DNA of 64,000 bases, from positions 140,048-204,047 of the forward strand of contig JAWPGT010000039.1 in the NCBI GenBank assembly GCA_034638255.1, given 5' to 3'. This stretch comes from Coprinus comatus. Taxonomy: Eukaryota; Basidiomycota; Agaricomycetes; Agaricales; Agaricaceae. The notes under the pieces are model-generated. The model saw only the letters and a list, made by a program, of their open reading frames with translations, was not told the DNA's origin and made no database searches. Numbering within the stretch: the first letter of the stretch is position 1; each line of letters begins with the position of its first letter. Positions 12,382 through 25,222 of the stretch are shown here, piece by piece. A program made the translations under genes and the position numbers.

Positions 12382-13441
12382 TTGGGAGAATAAAGAACTG
12401 GACATTGCGATACGAGTATTGATCGGAACGTTACGTGGGTAGGTGCGTTCGAACGGCGCCGTCGAGACGGTTTGAACAATGCTAAGAACGTAAGATTCCA
12501 ATAAGGATTGAGTATCGAAACAGGTGTTAGATTGAATAAGAACTTACCAGAAGATAGGTCACTACAACTCCAGCAGTCCTCCATAGTGTGTACAAATCAG
12601 GGGTGGAACAGAGAATGTACGCGTGGTGTAAACGAGCCTGAAAGCATGTTATGGAGTGCAGGAGGGAGTGAGATATCAGTAAAATAACAGGATTGGTGTA
12701 AAAGTTAGAGAACATACTTTTCACCAATGAATACCCCACCATACCACACCGTACTACCCTCTATCGATTTGCCTTTTCGATGCGGTTCCAACGAGCCTAA
12801 GAACGTGGTGTATGGTGCGAAAATGACTGTGTTAGTAGTTGTAGAGTGAACAGTATACTCACAAGATAGACCTTAGAAGATAAGGTCACTACATATCCAC
12901 AACTTCTCCATATCGTTTACAAGTTGGAGATGTCATAGAGGTGGTACGCGTAGGTTAGACGAGCCTAAGAATGTGCCATGGAGTGCAGGAGGGAGTGAGA
13001 AATGAGTAAAATACTTCCCTTGAGACAGATAATGACTCACCAAGGAAGAAACCCCCCTTTGTGGGGTATACACCATACCACGTCATCACCTAACCCTTTT
13101 ATCCTATAGTACACGTCGAGAAGGTTTTGGAGAGCCTAGAAACATTCCTGTATGTAGAAAAATGAGTGATACAGAAGAAAAACAGCAAGTAATGACACAC
13201 CAGCAGTAAAACTGATGTTATAGCATGGCTACTGCATTGGGACGCGTGTATGTAGGCTTGTTTGAAGCGGAGTATTGAGGCCGTCCTGGAGAGCCTGAGA
13301 ACGCGCCAATACACGATTATATGAGCCCAATACATGGAAAATAGTCGAAATTGACATACCTTATAAGAATAATGAAAACCCCACCATATCACGCGTACAT
13401 AGACTCATTCAATGCATAATGTCGAGACGGTTCCAACGAGC
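12382..13441 (-). pseudogene. Array of seven exon-intron units, unknown gene
   Basis: Read on the minus strand, seven segments of 78-102 bp lie between good GT...AG introns of 65-81 bp. Exon-like blocks: 13360-13441, 13201-13294, 13041-13135, 12863-12964, 12719-12796, 12548-12637 and 12382-12481. Their left-strand starts fall every 147-171 bp. Most begin gct right after (t/c)ag. Units alternate in two types: odd ones share ctcgttggaaccg...cgac and a TGGTATGGTGGGG-like block; even ones share cgcgtaccac and agttgtagtgacct. Two introns share the segment ctcactccctcctgcactc. Several blocks have stops in the frame that is open in others, so it is probably decayed. I do not recognise the protein. 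Confidence 0.5.
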
Positions 13442-13636
13442 TCCAACGCGTAGAGTTTCATCAAGGAATGAGAGTGCAGTGGTGACATTACTCAGAGTCG
13501 GCAGTGAGTAGAAGTTGTGACCTTCGTGAGGTTGCATTGCTGATGCAACGTGTCCTGTCACATGTGATGGTGAAAGTGATCATGTGACAGTCCAATTTTG
13601 TGATTTTTCGTGAAGTCCAAATCTGGGAACATAAAT

Positions 13637-16600
13637 TAGTGTTGCCATGGTTTCACTCAGAAACTGCAAGTCGGTTGAGTCGGACTGTAAAAAGCTGGAC
13701 AGAACCGCTCAACCAACTTCCCGGTTCAAGTCAATGAACTGATATGAGTCATTTCTAGATATGGTAGTCAGATTTGTCAGCAACAGGACACGTTCTCATT
13801 GCTCTTCATCATTAATCACTCATGATCTTCTGTCTGCTCCAGACTCTATGTGCTTGTTAAATTACCTCTGGGCTCATGGATCAACTAAAACCTTGTGGTA
13901 TGTACTCATTCATACATTTCTATGTGGTTGGTTATGAGATTTTGTGTACTACAGGCTTAGATAAATCATTCAATCATGATCAGAGCTGATATTGGCTTCT
14001 GCTGCATCGTAAAACCCCCATGATTATCCACAGATGTTCCATACTTGTTTGAGGGCTCTCTTATATCAAAGAAAATGGCCGTATCAAGCTCCTGGAGTCC
14101 TGCCAGCTGATGAGATGTTGATAATCATGATAGAGTAATGATATTCTCCCATCTTAGGTACAAAACTCATGCTCAAGTTCCACCTTTAATTTGTTAACCA
14201 TCTATAGGTACTAGGTGTAGAATTCAACTCCTGGTATTAAAGCCTAGGCATGGTAAGTAACGCTTGAGCTTTCAATTACAGTAACAAGCTAATATGTAAA
14301 TTCAATCACAGGAGTAATCTGTATACATATGAGGATGATAGGTTTAGTAATTGTATCGGTATGTCCTCTTGTCTAGACTCTTTTGCTTTTGTACTCACTT
14401 TATGGTCCTTCCGTTCATTTGCAACTAGATAGTTAATGATCAATATCAATACTATGGAATTGTGATATCAACATGACCCGAAAAATTGAAAAGACCAAGT
14501 ATAAAACTGTGTATTGCTTGCCATTGCTACCTTAGTACCTCACCTCCCCCCTTGCTCTCAACTAGCACGCCATACCTACCCTACTTGCATATTTTTCTTC
14601 ATTTTCTAAGTTGTTCTCAACTAGACTATGGCTCCGAAAAAGTCCGCTAATATCCAATATGCAAATGGAGCATCCCAGACTGTTTTCAAAGTAAACCGTA
14701 TGTTCAATATTCTCTATTAAATACTTTAATAACTAAAATATATTATTAGCAAAGCCACGTCGATGTGGTCGTCCTCCAAAGAATATAGCACCTACTGAAC
14801 AACAAGATTTACCTAGAGCTCCAACTACTACTCCATTACAAGTGGAATTACCCCCTACTCCAACACCTACCACACCTATTTTAGATACTGGAAATCTTAA
14901 CCCTTTCATCATTACAACTCTACCGATTTCTGAATCTATTCTAACATCTTCAGTAATACCAACAACTGATGGAACTAATATCCAGTCCTCATCTATATTG
15001 TTCTCTCCAGCTGGGGATTGGGTTGGTATCAAGCAACAAATTTCTAGTATTTCTCCACTACATCCACCAGAAACTCCTTGATCATATACTCGTACTCGCA
15101 CTCCCTCATATACACCTACTCAAGTTCGAGTAGTAATTAAAAAAACATCTCAAGCAGCAAAAGATATTCAACCATTTTTTATTGAGCAAGACAGTTATTG
15201 AAAATGCAAATATTGCATGTAAGTAGTACTATTATTGATATCAATATTGACTATACTGATATAGGTTTAAGACAATTGCATATAAACAATTCTTCAGTAA
15301 CTCCACCAGATCGCTATCGAACATCAAGTAGCACTAGTACTCTTTGACAACATCTTTATACTCACTATTTAATGATTTGGGTTGCTGACTGTAATCGGCT
15401 CCAAATCAACATTACATCAAAAGATGAAACACTCTGTATTGCATTACAGAAACTTAAAGAAAGTCAAGAAATACTATCCACTAAATAATATGGCCCATCT
15501 CTAAACTATCAACCATATACATATCAAGGATTTTTAAACCTTTTGATTACATGGATTGTTTCGGATGATCAGGTATGTTATCATATATTATAATACTCTT
15601 ATTTTGCTGAAATAAATATTACTAGTCACTTAGTGTCATTGATAATCCCCGATTTCGCTCTCTTTTATTTATGTTGCGACCTGAACTTCAAAATGATGGT
15701 CTTCCACATTGAACCAAACTTCGCTCTTTAATTATTGAACTCTGGCAATAACATATGGTGTATTTAAGTGGTGAAATGAAAGTAAGTCATTTTTTCAATA
15801 CTACTCTATTGATATTAATATTATTGCAATATTGTAGAAGGCCTGAGGAAAGATATCATTTACATCAGATTGTTGGACAGATAGCAATCTCTCACTGTTT
15901 ATTGCTATTACTGCTCATTGGATTGAGCACCATACCAAAAATAGGCAATGTGGTTCAGAGTATACCCTAACACTCCATGCAGAGCTGATTGCTTTTCATC
16001 GGGTTCCTCAACGTCATACAGGTGAACATTTAGCTGCTGTATTTCTAAATATCCTTAATCACTACTGTAATGATAAGGTAAGATACTCTTTTTCTGAAGT
16101 ATAGTAAAGTTTTAATGATATGTTTAGATTGGTTAGATCACACTTGACAATGCTAGCAATAACAATACCATGGTTGAATCACTTTCTCACCTTCTTATTG
16201 CTCAAAATATATTATTCTCACCCCAAGACCAAAGAATTCGGTTCGTCTCAAGTTTTGGTATAATTCTCTTATTTACTAATGGTTATCACTCATTTAGATG
16301 TTTTCCACACATTGTAAATATTGCATGTCAAGCAGTTATTACTGCTTTGGCTAATATAGAAGATAGTAATCAAGAATTAAGAATATCTAGAAATCAAACT
16401 GGGTATGATCTTATTGGATCATTACGCTCATTAGTCAATTACGTAGGTTTATTTTACTTATATTTGGAATAAAGTACTAATTCCAAGAAAAGATTCAGGC
16501 ATCTTCACTTCATCAAGAGCATTTCAACAAAGTTCAACATATGTTGGGTATTACACAAGTACTCCAACTTTTACGTGATGTCCCAACTCGATGGTCATCT

Positions 16601-18122
16601 ACTCATCTTATGATCAGTCGGGCACTAGAACTTCGACAAGTAAGTCTTAAATTAATCATAACATTAAAATCTTACTCATGTAGAACTATAGGCAATTGAT
16701 ACTTTTCTTCTACAATACCCCGAACTATCCAAATATACTATTCATAGAAATGAATGGGTTATTCTTGAGCAAGTGTCGAAAATCCTTTTAGTATGTGAAC
16801 TCTAACACAATTAATTAAATGTTTTATTAACAAATATCAAACATCTTTTAGATTCCTCATGCCTTTCAACAAAAATTATCAGCTGAAAAAACACCAACAC
16901 TATGCAAAGCATTACCATCATTTCAGCAAATGATTTTGGCGTGGGAGAAATGTCAAGATGAACTACCACATTTTGCCATAGTAATTGATGCTGGTCTACT
17001 AAAAGTAAAAGATTATTATAACCATGCACTAAATGTTCCAGCATACCAGATTGCAATACTTATGTTATAATTATACCCTAGTATTTGGTTTAAAACTAAC
17101 CTTTATATTCTTATTCTTATTATTTTTTAGTTTTGCATCCACTCAGAAAACTTGCATGGTTTACAGAATATATGCCCGAAAATGTTCATGAAGTCAAAGA
17201 AATGTTCATTAACCAAGTAAGTTATGATTCATAATTATAATTAAACTATACTAAGAGTTTGATCAGCTACGATCTCACCAACAATTAAATCATCCACATA
17301 TACCTCACCGAAACCTTACAAGGCCTCAAGCTATAACTACAACTACAACTAATATTAGTTGGGCTGATGGTGTCCTTGGCTCTGATGATTATTACTTTAA
17401 TATTCCAGTCACTGATAGTTTGGAAGCTGAGGTTGAGTTGTACTTTATGGATCAACAACCAATCATGTATACAAACATGATATCATATTGGCAGGTATAT
17501 ATTTGCTATTCTCAATATTCAGTACTATATCTCAACTTAAATTATAGGATAACCAATTTCGCTTTCCAACCATTTTCCGACTAGCAATGGATATCCTACT
17601 TATTCAAGGTTCAGCAGTACCATGTGAACGAGTTTTCTCAAGTGGAAAAGAAACTATGGCTCCTCGATGTAACCATATTAATGGAGACTTGATGGAAGCA
17701 CTTCAGATGTTAAAGTTCTCTATGAAGCGTAGTTCAAAGCTGGATTTTACTGCTGGTATGGGGTGAGATGAGGAAATTCATGAACTTGAGTTACAGGATC
17801 GAGAAGAAGCACATAACCCTGAGGATATTTTCTCTTTTATGGAATCATTAGTAATGTCAGAAGCGGACTTGGATAATGAAGATATGTAGGAATAGTCTTA
17901 TAAACTTTACAGAATGTGTATCTGGTTTTGTATATTGTGATATTGTCTACAACATTTTTTCTTTCTTTTTTATGCATTTCTTTGTAAATATATAAAAAGT
18001 TTTATGTGCTTTATGTAATTATGACAGGTTCGGACCGGGTCCCAAACCACTCAGAGTCCAAAAATGGAGTAAGTCAGCAAAGACCAGACCAAACGGGACC
18101 AAACCAAGTCATGACAACACTA
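13637..18122 (+). mobile_element. hAT-family DNA transposon
   Basis: 4.49 kb bounded by an exact 8-bp target duplication acataaat (13629-13636 and 18123-18130), the length expected for hAT elements. The termini are imperfect inverted repeats: tagtgttgccatgg at the left and tagtgttgtcatga at the right (read inward). One decayed transposase gene lies inside. The leader (13637-14627) and the tail (17890-18122) have no other gene I can support; both contain ggttc/gaacc-rich subterminal stretches. Confidence 0.9.
14628..17889 (+). pseudogene. hAT transposase, decayed
   Basis: Starts MAPKKSANIQY at 14628 and runs through several short introns. A BED-type zinc-finger region (CKYC near 15206) is followed by pieces typical of fungal hAT transposases: NPRFRSLF near 15643, TLDNASNNN near 16144, CFPHIVNIACQAV near 16300. 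The C-terminal hAT dimerisation domain (FPTIFRLAMDILLIQGS, then CERVFSSGKE) lies at about 17560-17650. In-frame stops at 15079 (TGA), 15199 (TGA) and 17764 (TGA) break it. Coding similarity continues to TAG at 17887-17889. Confidence 0.85.
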
Positions 18123-18130
18123 ACATAAAT

Positions 18131-19182
18131 GATGTGATTATTGATGCATCATCATGAAATAACAACACATCATTAATGACATCAACCAAACAAATGAAAC
18201 AAAAACAAAGTCAATAACACAAATTAACTTTGACTTTTTGTGACCTTAGAATAGTGCTTGGGAAACTTAAAAACTTGGTTGGAAATATTGACTACCTTAG
18301 AGTTACTTTGAAAATATATATCTAAGTATCAGTAAGTATCAGTAAGTATACTAAGCTACCCAAGCTATACTGAGTACTTACTAAGGACATGCTGGAAATG
18401 CTGATGCTATGCTGATGAACATGTGACCTAATATGTTCTTGCATGGACCAACATAGAGTAGTATATAAACCTTGTATTAGACACATTATATACTTCTGTC
18501 AACATCGACATGTTGTGGTAAATGCTCGGATTAATATCGTCGGACTTAGTAAAGACGTCTTGTGTACATGCGGCTCATCTCCACTTCCATATGCTTTACT
18601 TACTTCTATTCTCATGACTATTTCTGTACTCACCGCACTGTACCCATTCTGTCATGTATTTTCCCATGTGCTGTATATCCGTATTTATATCAAGTAGACT
18701 ACACTGTAGTTCCTCGTCCACTTGAATTCAATACGACTGGGTTGTATCTGCATCTAGCCGGTTATCCTCCTCAGAGACTTATATCTCCTACCAGCGTAAT
18801 TCCTACAACTTCAGTTTCTTCTACCTCAACAACCACCTCACCCTCAGTAAGTCAGTTGTACCTACCCATGCAACATATGCTACACTATTGTTTTAACAGG
18901 TTATGGGCCCCGGTTAGCCTGTATGACTCATGACGCACACTTGATGAGTACTACTCATTGTGCAGCACTGAGCTCGAGGGTGAAGCTGGATTCACCTGTG
19001 AGGGAAGTCCGAGTTCCGCTCACTCAAGACCATGATCCGCACAGTGTACTCTATGCATACCCTTACCATACTCGGTTAGACAGGCAGCACATGACTCTGT
19101 AGAACATAGCGCATGTAGTGCTGCTTTAGTTCATAGATCTGACACATGTTTTGTTGTAGATCACTACCTACGAACATTACTC
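18131..19182 (+). other. Probable LTR and leader of copia 3; no gene
   Basis: Lies directly upstream of the copia 3 gag start. It has a TATA-like gtatataaac at 18461-18470 and a possible LTR end at ttttaaca followed by ggttatgggcccc near 18898. The short ORFs here have no recognisable content. The matching LTR start was not found; it may have been lost or lie left of the hAT insertion. Confidence 0.4.
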
Positions 19183-19544
19183 ATGGCTTCTTCATCAGGA
19201 AAATGGGAGACCACGAATTAGGATGATTCTATAGCGAATCTTTGTATAATTTAGCAGAATTCTTGATAATTATGTATATTCTAAAACTTATGACTGAATT
19301 AGCATAATTTATATATTTATAAACTACTAGTTGGGGCCTCCAAGATAATTATGAGTGAAATTATACTAACTTTTGAGTGAACCTGGGTATAAGGTAGATA
19401 TAACTTTGGGTTGTTTAGACTTAAGCATTCACTACGAAATATCACAAATATGCATCATTCTTTCCAATTGAAATTATTCTAGACGTAAGAGAGATTTATG
19501 TAGTACTGTATTAGCAATATATGTTTACGATTTATCAGTTATAA

Positions 19545-21461
19545 CTAAGTGTCGTCTTCTTCTCCATCTTCCTCTCCATCATCTTCTACATCATCAATAA
19601 TTTCCGAGAGCTCCTTTACCATTGAAGAAGAAGAAGTAACACTAGGAGGACTTGAAAGATATATGATGCGTATTAGATTAACACATTACTAACAGGTTCC
19701 TAAAGAAAGAAAAACATACCTGCATTTGAGATAGATCTGATGTAAAATCGTATGCTGCCTTCGAGGGTTGGTTTCTCCGAGCCCTTTGAGATAATCAACA
19801 TGTCCTTTGAATAAGTCCTCAACATGGTCAGCAACAAACTCGTTTATACGATGAACTCCAGAGGACCAGTCTTTGATTGATGCATGTACCTACAAAGTAG
19901 AATGAGTATTCTAGAATTCATCTTGCTTTTGAAAGAAAGACTTACTGCTGTTGCCATAAGCGCAACAAGTGCAACAGGCATTTCTGGCTCATTTGGAAAG
20001 TCTTTGTTGTTGGATTTGAATAGGTTGTGATAGCGATGGTTTGAACGCCGGGAGCCAGAAAAGAGAAAGGCCTTAAGGCCTGCGATAATACAATGGTTTT
20101 GATAAGGCTGCGACACCATGTATGTCCCTTTGATCTAGGAATGAGAATAAGCAGCAGATAGAGGACTTGGGAAGAAAAAAAAACATACTCCGCGTGGAAA
20201 TATATATGAGTATTTCTTACCCAATAACTCGTCAACATATTTCTTACACTCTTCAGGTGTCTTGAATTGATCAAATCCATGATAGGTGCTAACAATATCT
20301 GCAACCATAGATTTGGCCTTGCCACGTCGTATAGCAACCCGATGATAAATCTATCAATGTATTTTAAATCTTCAAAAATTAAATTAAATTAAAAGAAACT
20401 CACTAATCGAGCACAATGTTCAACTAAGGCCAAGTCTTCACTAAATTGCTCAGCAAGAGAGTTGAATCCTTCTTTCCTAGCTGTTGTGATCAATGTATTG
20501 CGGAGTGGTGTCTCAGTGGCATTATTAGCAAAAAATCCATCTATAATTGCCCGTTCCAGTGATATTTGAATGGCAACCTTGAGGACTCTTTGCAATGGGT
20601 GTGGTTGATCACTGAGCTTCATCACGCGTGTACCCACTGGCAGCTTGTATTTGTCTTCCAAGGTCTCATCACCTAAAGCTGGTTCCTAGACAAATTTTGG
20701 GAAAAAATAAAAATAAAAATAAAATAAGTACATACATGTGACTGAGGATGAGAGAGGTCTTCCGAAGCTTGGGTATTTGAGATAGAAGATGACCATTGAG
20801 GTTGCTAGAATAGTAAACAAACTCTTAGTTGGTATCATATATGAGACATAAAAGTAAATAAATGTACCTCTGCATCTTGTTGCTGAGTACGTTTTGAGAT
20901 TTTCTTGGTCTTCACAGAGCTTTGTGTCATATGACCTTGAATTTGAACCATCTATGCAATTAATAGTTAGATACGAAATCATAAAGTAAATGAAAACTTA
21001 CCTCAGCTGCGAGTGCAGCACGAGCGCGTTTAGGGTCAAGTTCTAGCTCTCCTAAATCACTGCCATCATCGGAATCCAGATCTGTTCTTTGTTCTGAATG
21101 TTCATCAGAGCTTTCAGAACTAAGAGTATCTTCAGTAGTAGTACGTGTTGTCCTTGCTTTGACTGGTGACTTGCTACCCTCAGTTTCAGCTTCACTATCT
21201 TCAACAATTACGGGTGCAACCTTTCGTGCCTTTCCAGTATGGTCTAGCAGAATAAGATTAAATTGGAAGAAAAACGAGAAATTTAAAAGTATACTTACTA
21301 CTACTTGTTTGACGTACACGCTTTGTCTGAGCTTGAGTGTCATTCGAAACACTTGCTGCCCGTTTGCGTGAGGATTTCTTCTTTGCTTGTGAACGTGGGG
21401 GCTCTTCTTGAATAGGGCTTTCAGAGTGTCGTATACTACGTGTTGACTTCCTTTTAGCCAT
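19545..21461 (-). CDS. DUF6532-like protein, 488 aa, nine exons
   Basis: Complete by hand splicing on the minus strand: exons 21299-21461, 21002-21243, 20868-20951, 20736-20804, 20404-20685, 20189-20350, 19946-20134, 19720-19889 and 19545-19650. All introns are GT...AG, 45-69 nt, and the phases agree (1467 nt in total). The N-terminal third is basic and Ser-rich (KRKSTRSIR, KKKSSRKRAA), consistent with a nuclear or DNA-binding role. A folded, mainly helical C-terminal half includes DELLGKKYSYIFPRG, FKSNNKDFPNEPEMPVALVAL and MATAVHASIKDW. The end is strongly acidic (EDDGEEDGEEDD). The MPVALVALMATA block resembles DUF6532, a basidiomycete domain of unknown function; this is from memory. It is divergent from the Plavaka transposase with 281 bp between starts, and free of stops or frameshifts. 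Confidence 0.7.
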
Positions 21462-21742
21462 AGTAACAAGAGTAGAACGTCAAGTGTGAGGGGTGGTGAA
21501 TAGCAATGAGAACGTTAAACCAAGGGGGATGAAGAATGAAGAATGTGAACACACCTAGACTTTTATAATAGGGAACAATGAAATAAATGTGTCCGAACAC
21601 GGAATACACAACAAAGATCATGATGGTCCGTGGCTGATGAATAATCACTTTGACGATCTCTTTGTTAGTCATATCACCATATTGAGTGTCTTTCACTCAC
21701 CTCAAACGATCTACTAGTTCCCCCTCTAAAGATCAAACCAAA
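21462..21742. promoter_or_regulatory. Shared divergent promoter region
   Basis: 281 bp between the start codons of the DUF6532-like gene (leftward) and the Plavaka transposase (rightward). No clear TATA box or other element can be named from sequence. The short distance means that both genes probably share control sequences. Confidence 0.4.
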
Positions 21743-24700
21743 ATGCCACCTTGCCCATTCTGTCATGTTATTGTTGCACGACGTGGCCTAAAAAGTCATC
21801 TTCGAGCCAAAAGTAATTGGCAGTGTAATGAATGGCAGAGATTACACCAACAGGCGGATCCTGAGAATGAAATCATAGTCAATAACAAGGGTGATTTTTT
21901 CGGTGAATACAACGAGGATGATTTCGAACAGGAAGTTATAGGTGGTGATGGTAACAAGGAAGATATGGGTAGTGGGATACTCAACAAGAATGAAGATATG
22001 GATAGAAGTTTGGATGAGGATACGGAGTTTGAAGAAAATATGGATAGAAGTTTGGATGAAGATACTGATTACGAAATGGATGAAGATACACTTGAGCCAC
22101 TGCGTACCTGTGATAATGATATACTAAACAATAATGAACCATCAGCCCACAACATTGAAGATGATGAAATGAACGGTATACCTACCATTCCTAATCTTCT
22201 TAATCCATCCTCCTCCACTATCCTTCCCCAACCACATGTTGTTGAAGTTTTTCCATCACATAGACCCAATACTGCACATTGTGAAAACAAGCTATCATCA
22301 GAAGCAAGTTATCAAGAGAGTACAGCATCGGAAAAGAATATTTACGCCCCTTTTGTATCCAAAGTTGATTGGGAAATTGCGCATTGGGCAAAACTCCGAG
22401 GTCCTGGTTCAACTGCGTTTACAGACCTGATGAAGATTGAAAATGTAAGAAATATATTAATAGAATGAAGCAAAAAAAACTTACAAACTATCATAGGTTG
22501 CCACAAAACTAGGATTATCATACAAAAATACTCAACAAATGAACGAAATCATTGATAAACTTCCTAATAGCCGTCCCCGCTTTACCAAACGCAATGTTGT
22601 TATCAACTCGGAGGTGTGCGATGTATACTTCCGTGATGTGGTTGAGTGTATTCGGGCTCTTGTAAGTGATTCTCGGCTCAGCCCTTATATGAAATTCTTG
22701 CCAGAAAAACACTATGTTGACGAAAAACGTGATGAGCGCATATACCATGATATGTATACAGGAAAGTGGTGGTGGGCTACACAGGTATAGTCATTGAATA
22801 TAATCTAGTAATGCATTTTGAAGTTAACAATTATTAGAAACAATTAAACAAAGACTCACCAGGAGGATCTATCATCCCACTCATTATATCTACCGACAAG
22901 ACACAGTTAACACTATTCCGAAATAAGTCAGCATATCCTGTATATATGACTATTGGCAACATACCAAAAGAAATCCGCCGCAAGCCCTCTTCGAGAGCAT
23001 ATATTCTCCTTGGATATTTGCCTACAACACGTCTAGAGGGAGTTACTAATAAAAGTTCACGCCGAAGGATGTTAGGAAACTTATATCATTCATGCATGAA
23101 TGAGATTCTATCACCTTTGGTAGAATTGGGAGCTACCGGAATTACGTTGGCAACTGCAGATGGTACATGTCGAAAAATGCATCCAATCTTGGCAGCCTTT
23201 GTAGGGGATTACCCAGAGCAAGTCTTGACCACCTGTATTTATACAGGTGATTGTCCAACATGCCCGAAGCCAGAATTTGATGAAGAAGGCAGTGAAGAGA
23301 ATGATAATGGTAGTGGTAGCAGTGATACCAGGTCGTTCAACAAACTGCACGACTTGGATCACGTGCTTGATATTCTAGACTCATATGATGCCAACCCTGC
23401 CGGTTTTCTCAAGCAATGCAGAGAAGCTCGCATCAAGCCTGTTCTCCATCCCTTTTGGCGGAATCTCCCATATGTTAATATTTATCAATCCATTACCCCC
23501 GATATTCTACACCAACTTTATCAAGGCCTTGTGAAACATCTATTGGCATGGCTTATCAAAGCATTTGGTCCATTAGAGATTGATGCTCGATGCCGTCGAC
23601 TTCCACTTAATCACAATATCCGACGTTTTTCTAAAGGCATTACATCTCTATCACACATCTCTGGTAAAGAACATGATCAGATAGCCAAGATCTTACTAGG
23701 TCTGATTGTAGATCTTGGCTTACCAGGACAGTCGCCTCGAACTTCCTCTTCGCAAGCAAAGTTACTTGTAACCTGTTTGCGTGCTCTCCTGGACTTTCTC
23801 TTTCTTGCTCAATACCCATCCCATACCACCTCTACCCTTCACCAACTCAATCTTGCACTTGCCACTTTTCACAGCAATAAACACATTTTCGTAGATTTGG
23901 GGATACGAAAAGGCTTCAAACGGCTACCGAAACTACACTTTGCACAACACTACGTCGAAAAAATCACACTTTTTGGAACCACAGATAATTTTAACACCGA
24001 GTACACTGAACGCCTACATATTGATTTCACAAAAGATGCGTACCGAGCTACAAACCGTAAAGATGATGAATTTATGCAAATGACACTATGGATCGAACGT
24101 AAAGAGAAGATTCTTCGTCACAAACAATACATTGAATGGCGCCAATCACCCCCCTCACAACCTTCCTACAACCCTCAATCCCCCTTATCTCTTTATCCAC
24201 ACAAGCATAGATTGCATCTTGCTCAACGGCCAAGTGCTCGAAAAGTCACGATCAGTGACTTTGTTACGAAATATCATGCTGTTTTCTTCCAGGCAGCACT
24301 GGCACGGTTCATTATTCTTGCCCATCATCCAACGTACTCTGCAGCTGAAGTTGAAAAGGCGATTTGGGGTGTCTATATGCCCCAAAAAGATTACTGGACC
24401 TGGGATCGGATCAAATTTATTTCAACAGATGCCTTTTCTCAAGTTGAATCTACAAGCGATTCCATCCATGCCAACCCCAAGACTGGTCACTTTGATACCG
24501 TGTTAGTAAAGGTACAGGATGGTGTGAGTAGTGGTAACAAGATCCATGGTACGTGAGCAATGAGCATTGTACTTTGATATATTCAATAACTACATATGCA
24601 GGGTATCAAGCTGCTCGTGTTCGCGCTATTTTTGCAATGCCACCTTCAATACGGTCTATGACTTTTTCATGTGAAGGTGACGTTCCTGTGCACCTCGCAT

Positions 24701-24966
24701 ATGTAGAATGGTACACAGCATTTCCACGACAACGCGAATCACACCATTCTATGTACAAAATATCTCTACAACGTGACAGAGGTAGTACATCACCAGTAAG
24801 CAGTATCATTCCTATAACTTCTATAGCATGTAGCGTACATTTGTTTCCATGCTTTGGTCCACGTGTACAGAGCAACTGGTCAAGTAGGGATGTTTTGGAT
24901 CAGGCATCCTCTTTCTATGTAAACCCGTTCAGCAATAGGCATATGTATCATTTGAACACAGAATAA
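21743..24966 (+). CDS. Plavaka-family transposase, 1021 aa, four exons
   Basis: Exons 21743-22444, 22497-22784, 22838-24548 and 24602-24966; introns are GT...AG, 52-53 nt, and phases fit (3066 nt). The N-terminal zinc finger reads MPPCPFCHVIVARRGLKSH, followed by an acidic spacer with the repeat MDRSLDEDTEFE/MDRSLDEDTDYE. The catalytic region carries the family's typical blocks: STDKTQLTLFRNKSAYPVY, NIPKEIRRKPSSRA, FVGDYPEQVL, CPTCPKP, SITPDILHQLYQGLVKHL, ALLDFLFLAQYPSH, KLFGTTDN-like TLFGTTDNFNTEYTERLH and FTKDAYRATNRKDD. The C-terminal exon has HLAYVEWYTAFP and SVHLFPCFGP, also typical. No stop or frameshift, so it may be functional. Start chosen at MPPCPF because it follows the only good context and begins the zinc finger. 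Confidence 0.9.
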
Positions 24967-25222
24967 ATAGTTTTTTTATATATCTAATATTCTAATAAAC
25001 ACCCTCGAAGCACCCTAGGTCCTTATGTACATTCATTCTAATGTGAAAGTATCTTAGGGCTAGATAGAAAATAGTCTATGTATAATTTACACAATGAGTT
25101 CAGGTACAGATCTACGTTTATGTCAGATGGTCTGAAATACACCAAATTGTAATGTTTTATGACAATTTACTCAAATTATCCTACAATTATGTATAATTCT
25201 CAATCTCCCGTTTTCCTGATGT
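24967..25222. other. Right flank of the Plavaka-type unit; no gene
   Basis: AT-rich sequence between the transposase stop and the resumption of copia gag. The transposon end lies somewhere here. A TGA at 25217 directly precedes the resumed gag frame. Confidence 0.4.

Larger units (their letters stand above)
19240..25200. mobile_element. Plavaka-type DNA transposon with an accessory gene (ends approximate)
   Basis: A unit of two divergent genes splits the gag of copia 3, so it arrived as an insertion. Plavaka is a basidiomycete transposase group in the CACTA-related superfamily. I could not fix the ends. A similar stretch, aattatgtata followed by ttct, occurs near both edges (about 19270 and 25190), and a weak inverted match (ttgta...taattt) lies outside the genes, but neither is convincing. 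That the DUF6532-like gene is cargo of the same transposon is inference from position and from both being intact among ruined elements. Confidence 0.6.

Noticed and set aside
14733..15101. Gly/Val-rich minus-strand ORF at 14733-15101
   Set aside because: It is the antisense of the hAT N-terminal Thr/Pro-rich exon.
13637..18122. Intact, possibly active hAT element
   Set aside because: Ends and target duplication are exact, but the transposase has at least three in-frame stops.
18443..18933. Overlapping ORFs at 18443 and 18562 as a membrane protein gene
   Set aside because: Lies in the probable copia 3 LTR/leader, has no homologous features, and its hydrophobicity follows from T-rich sequence.
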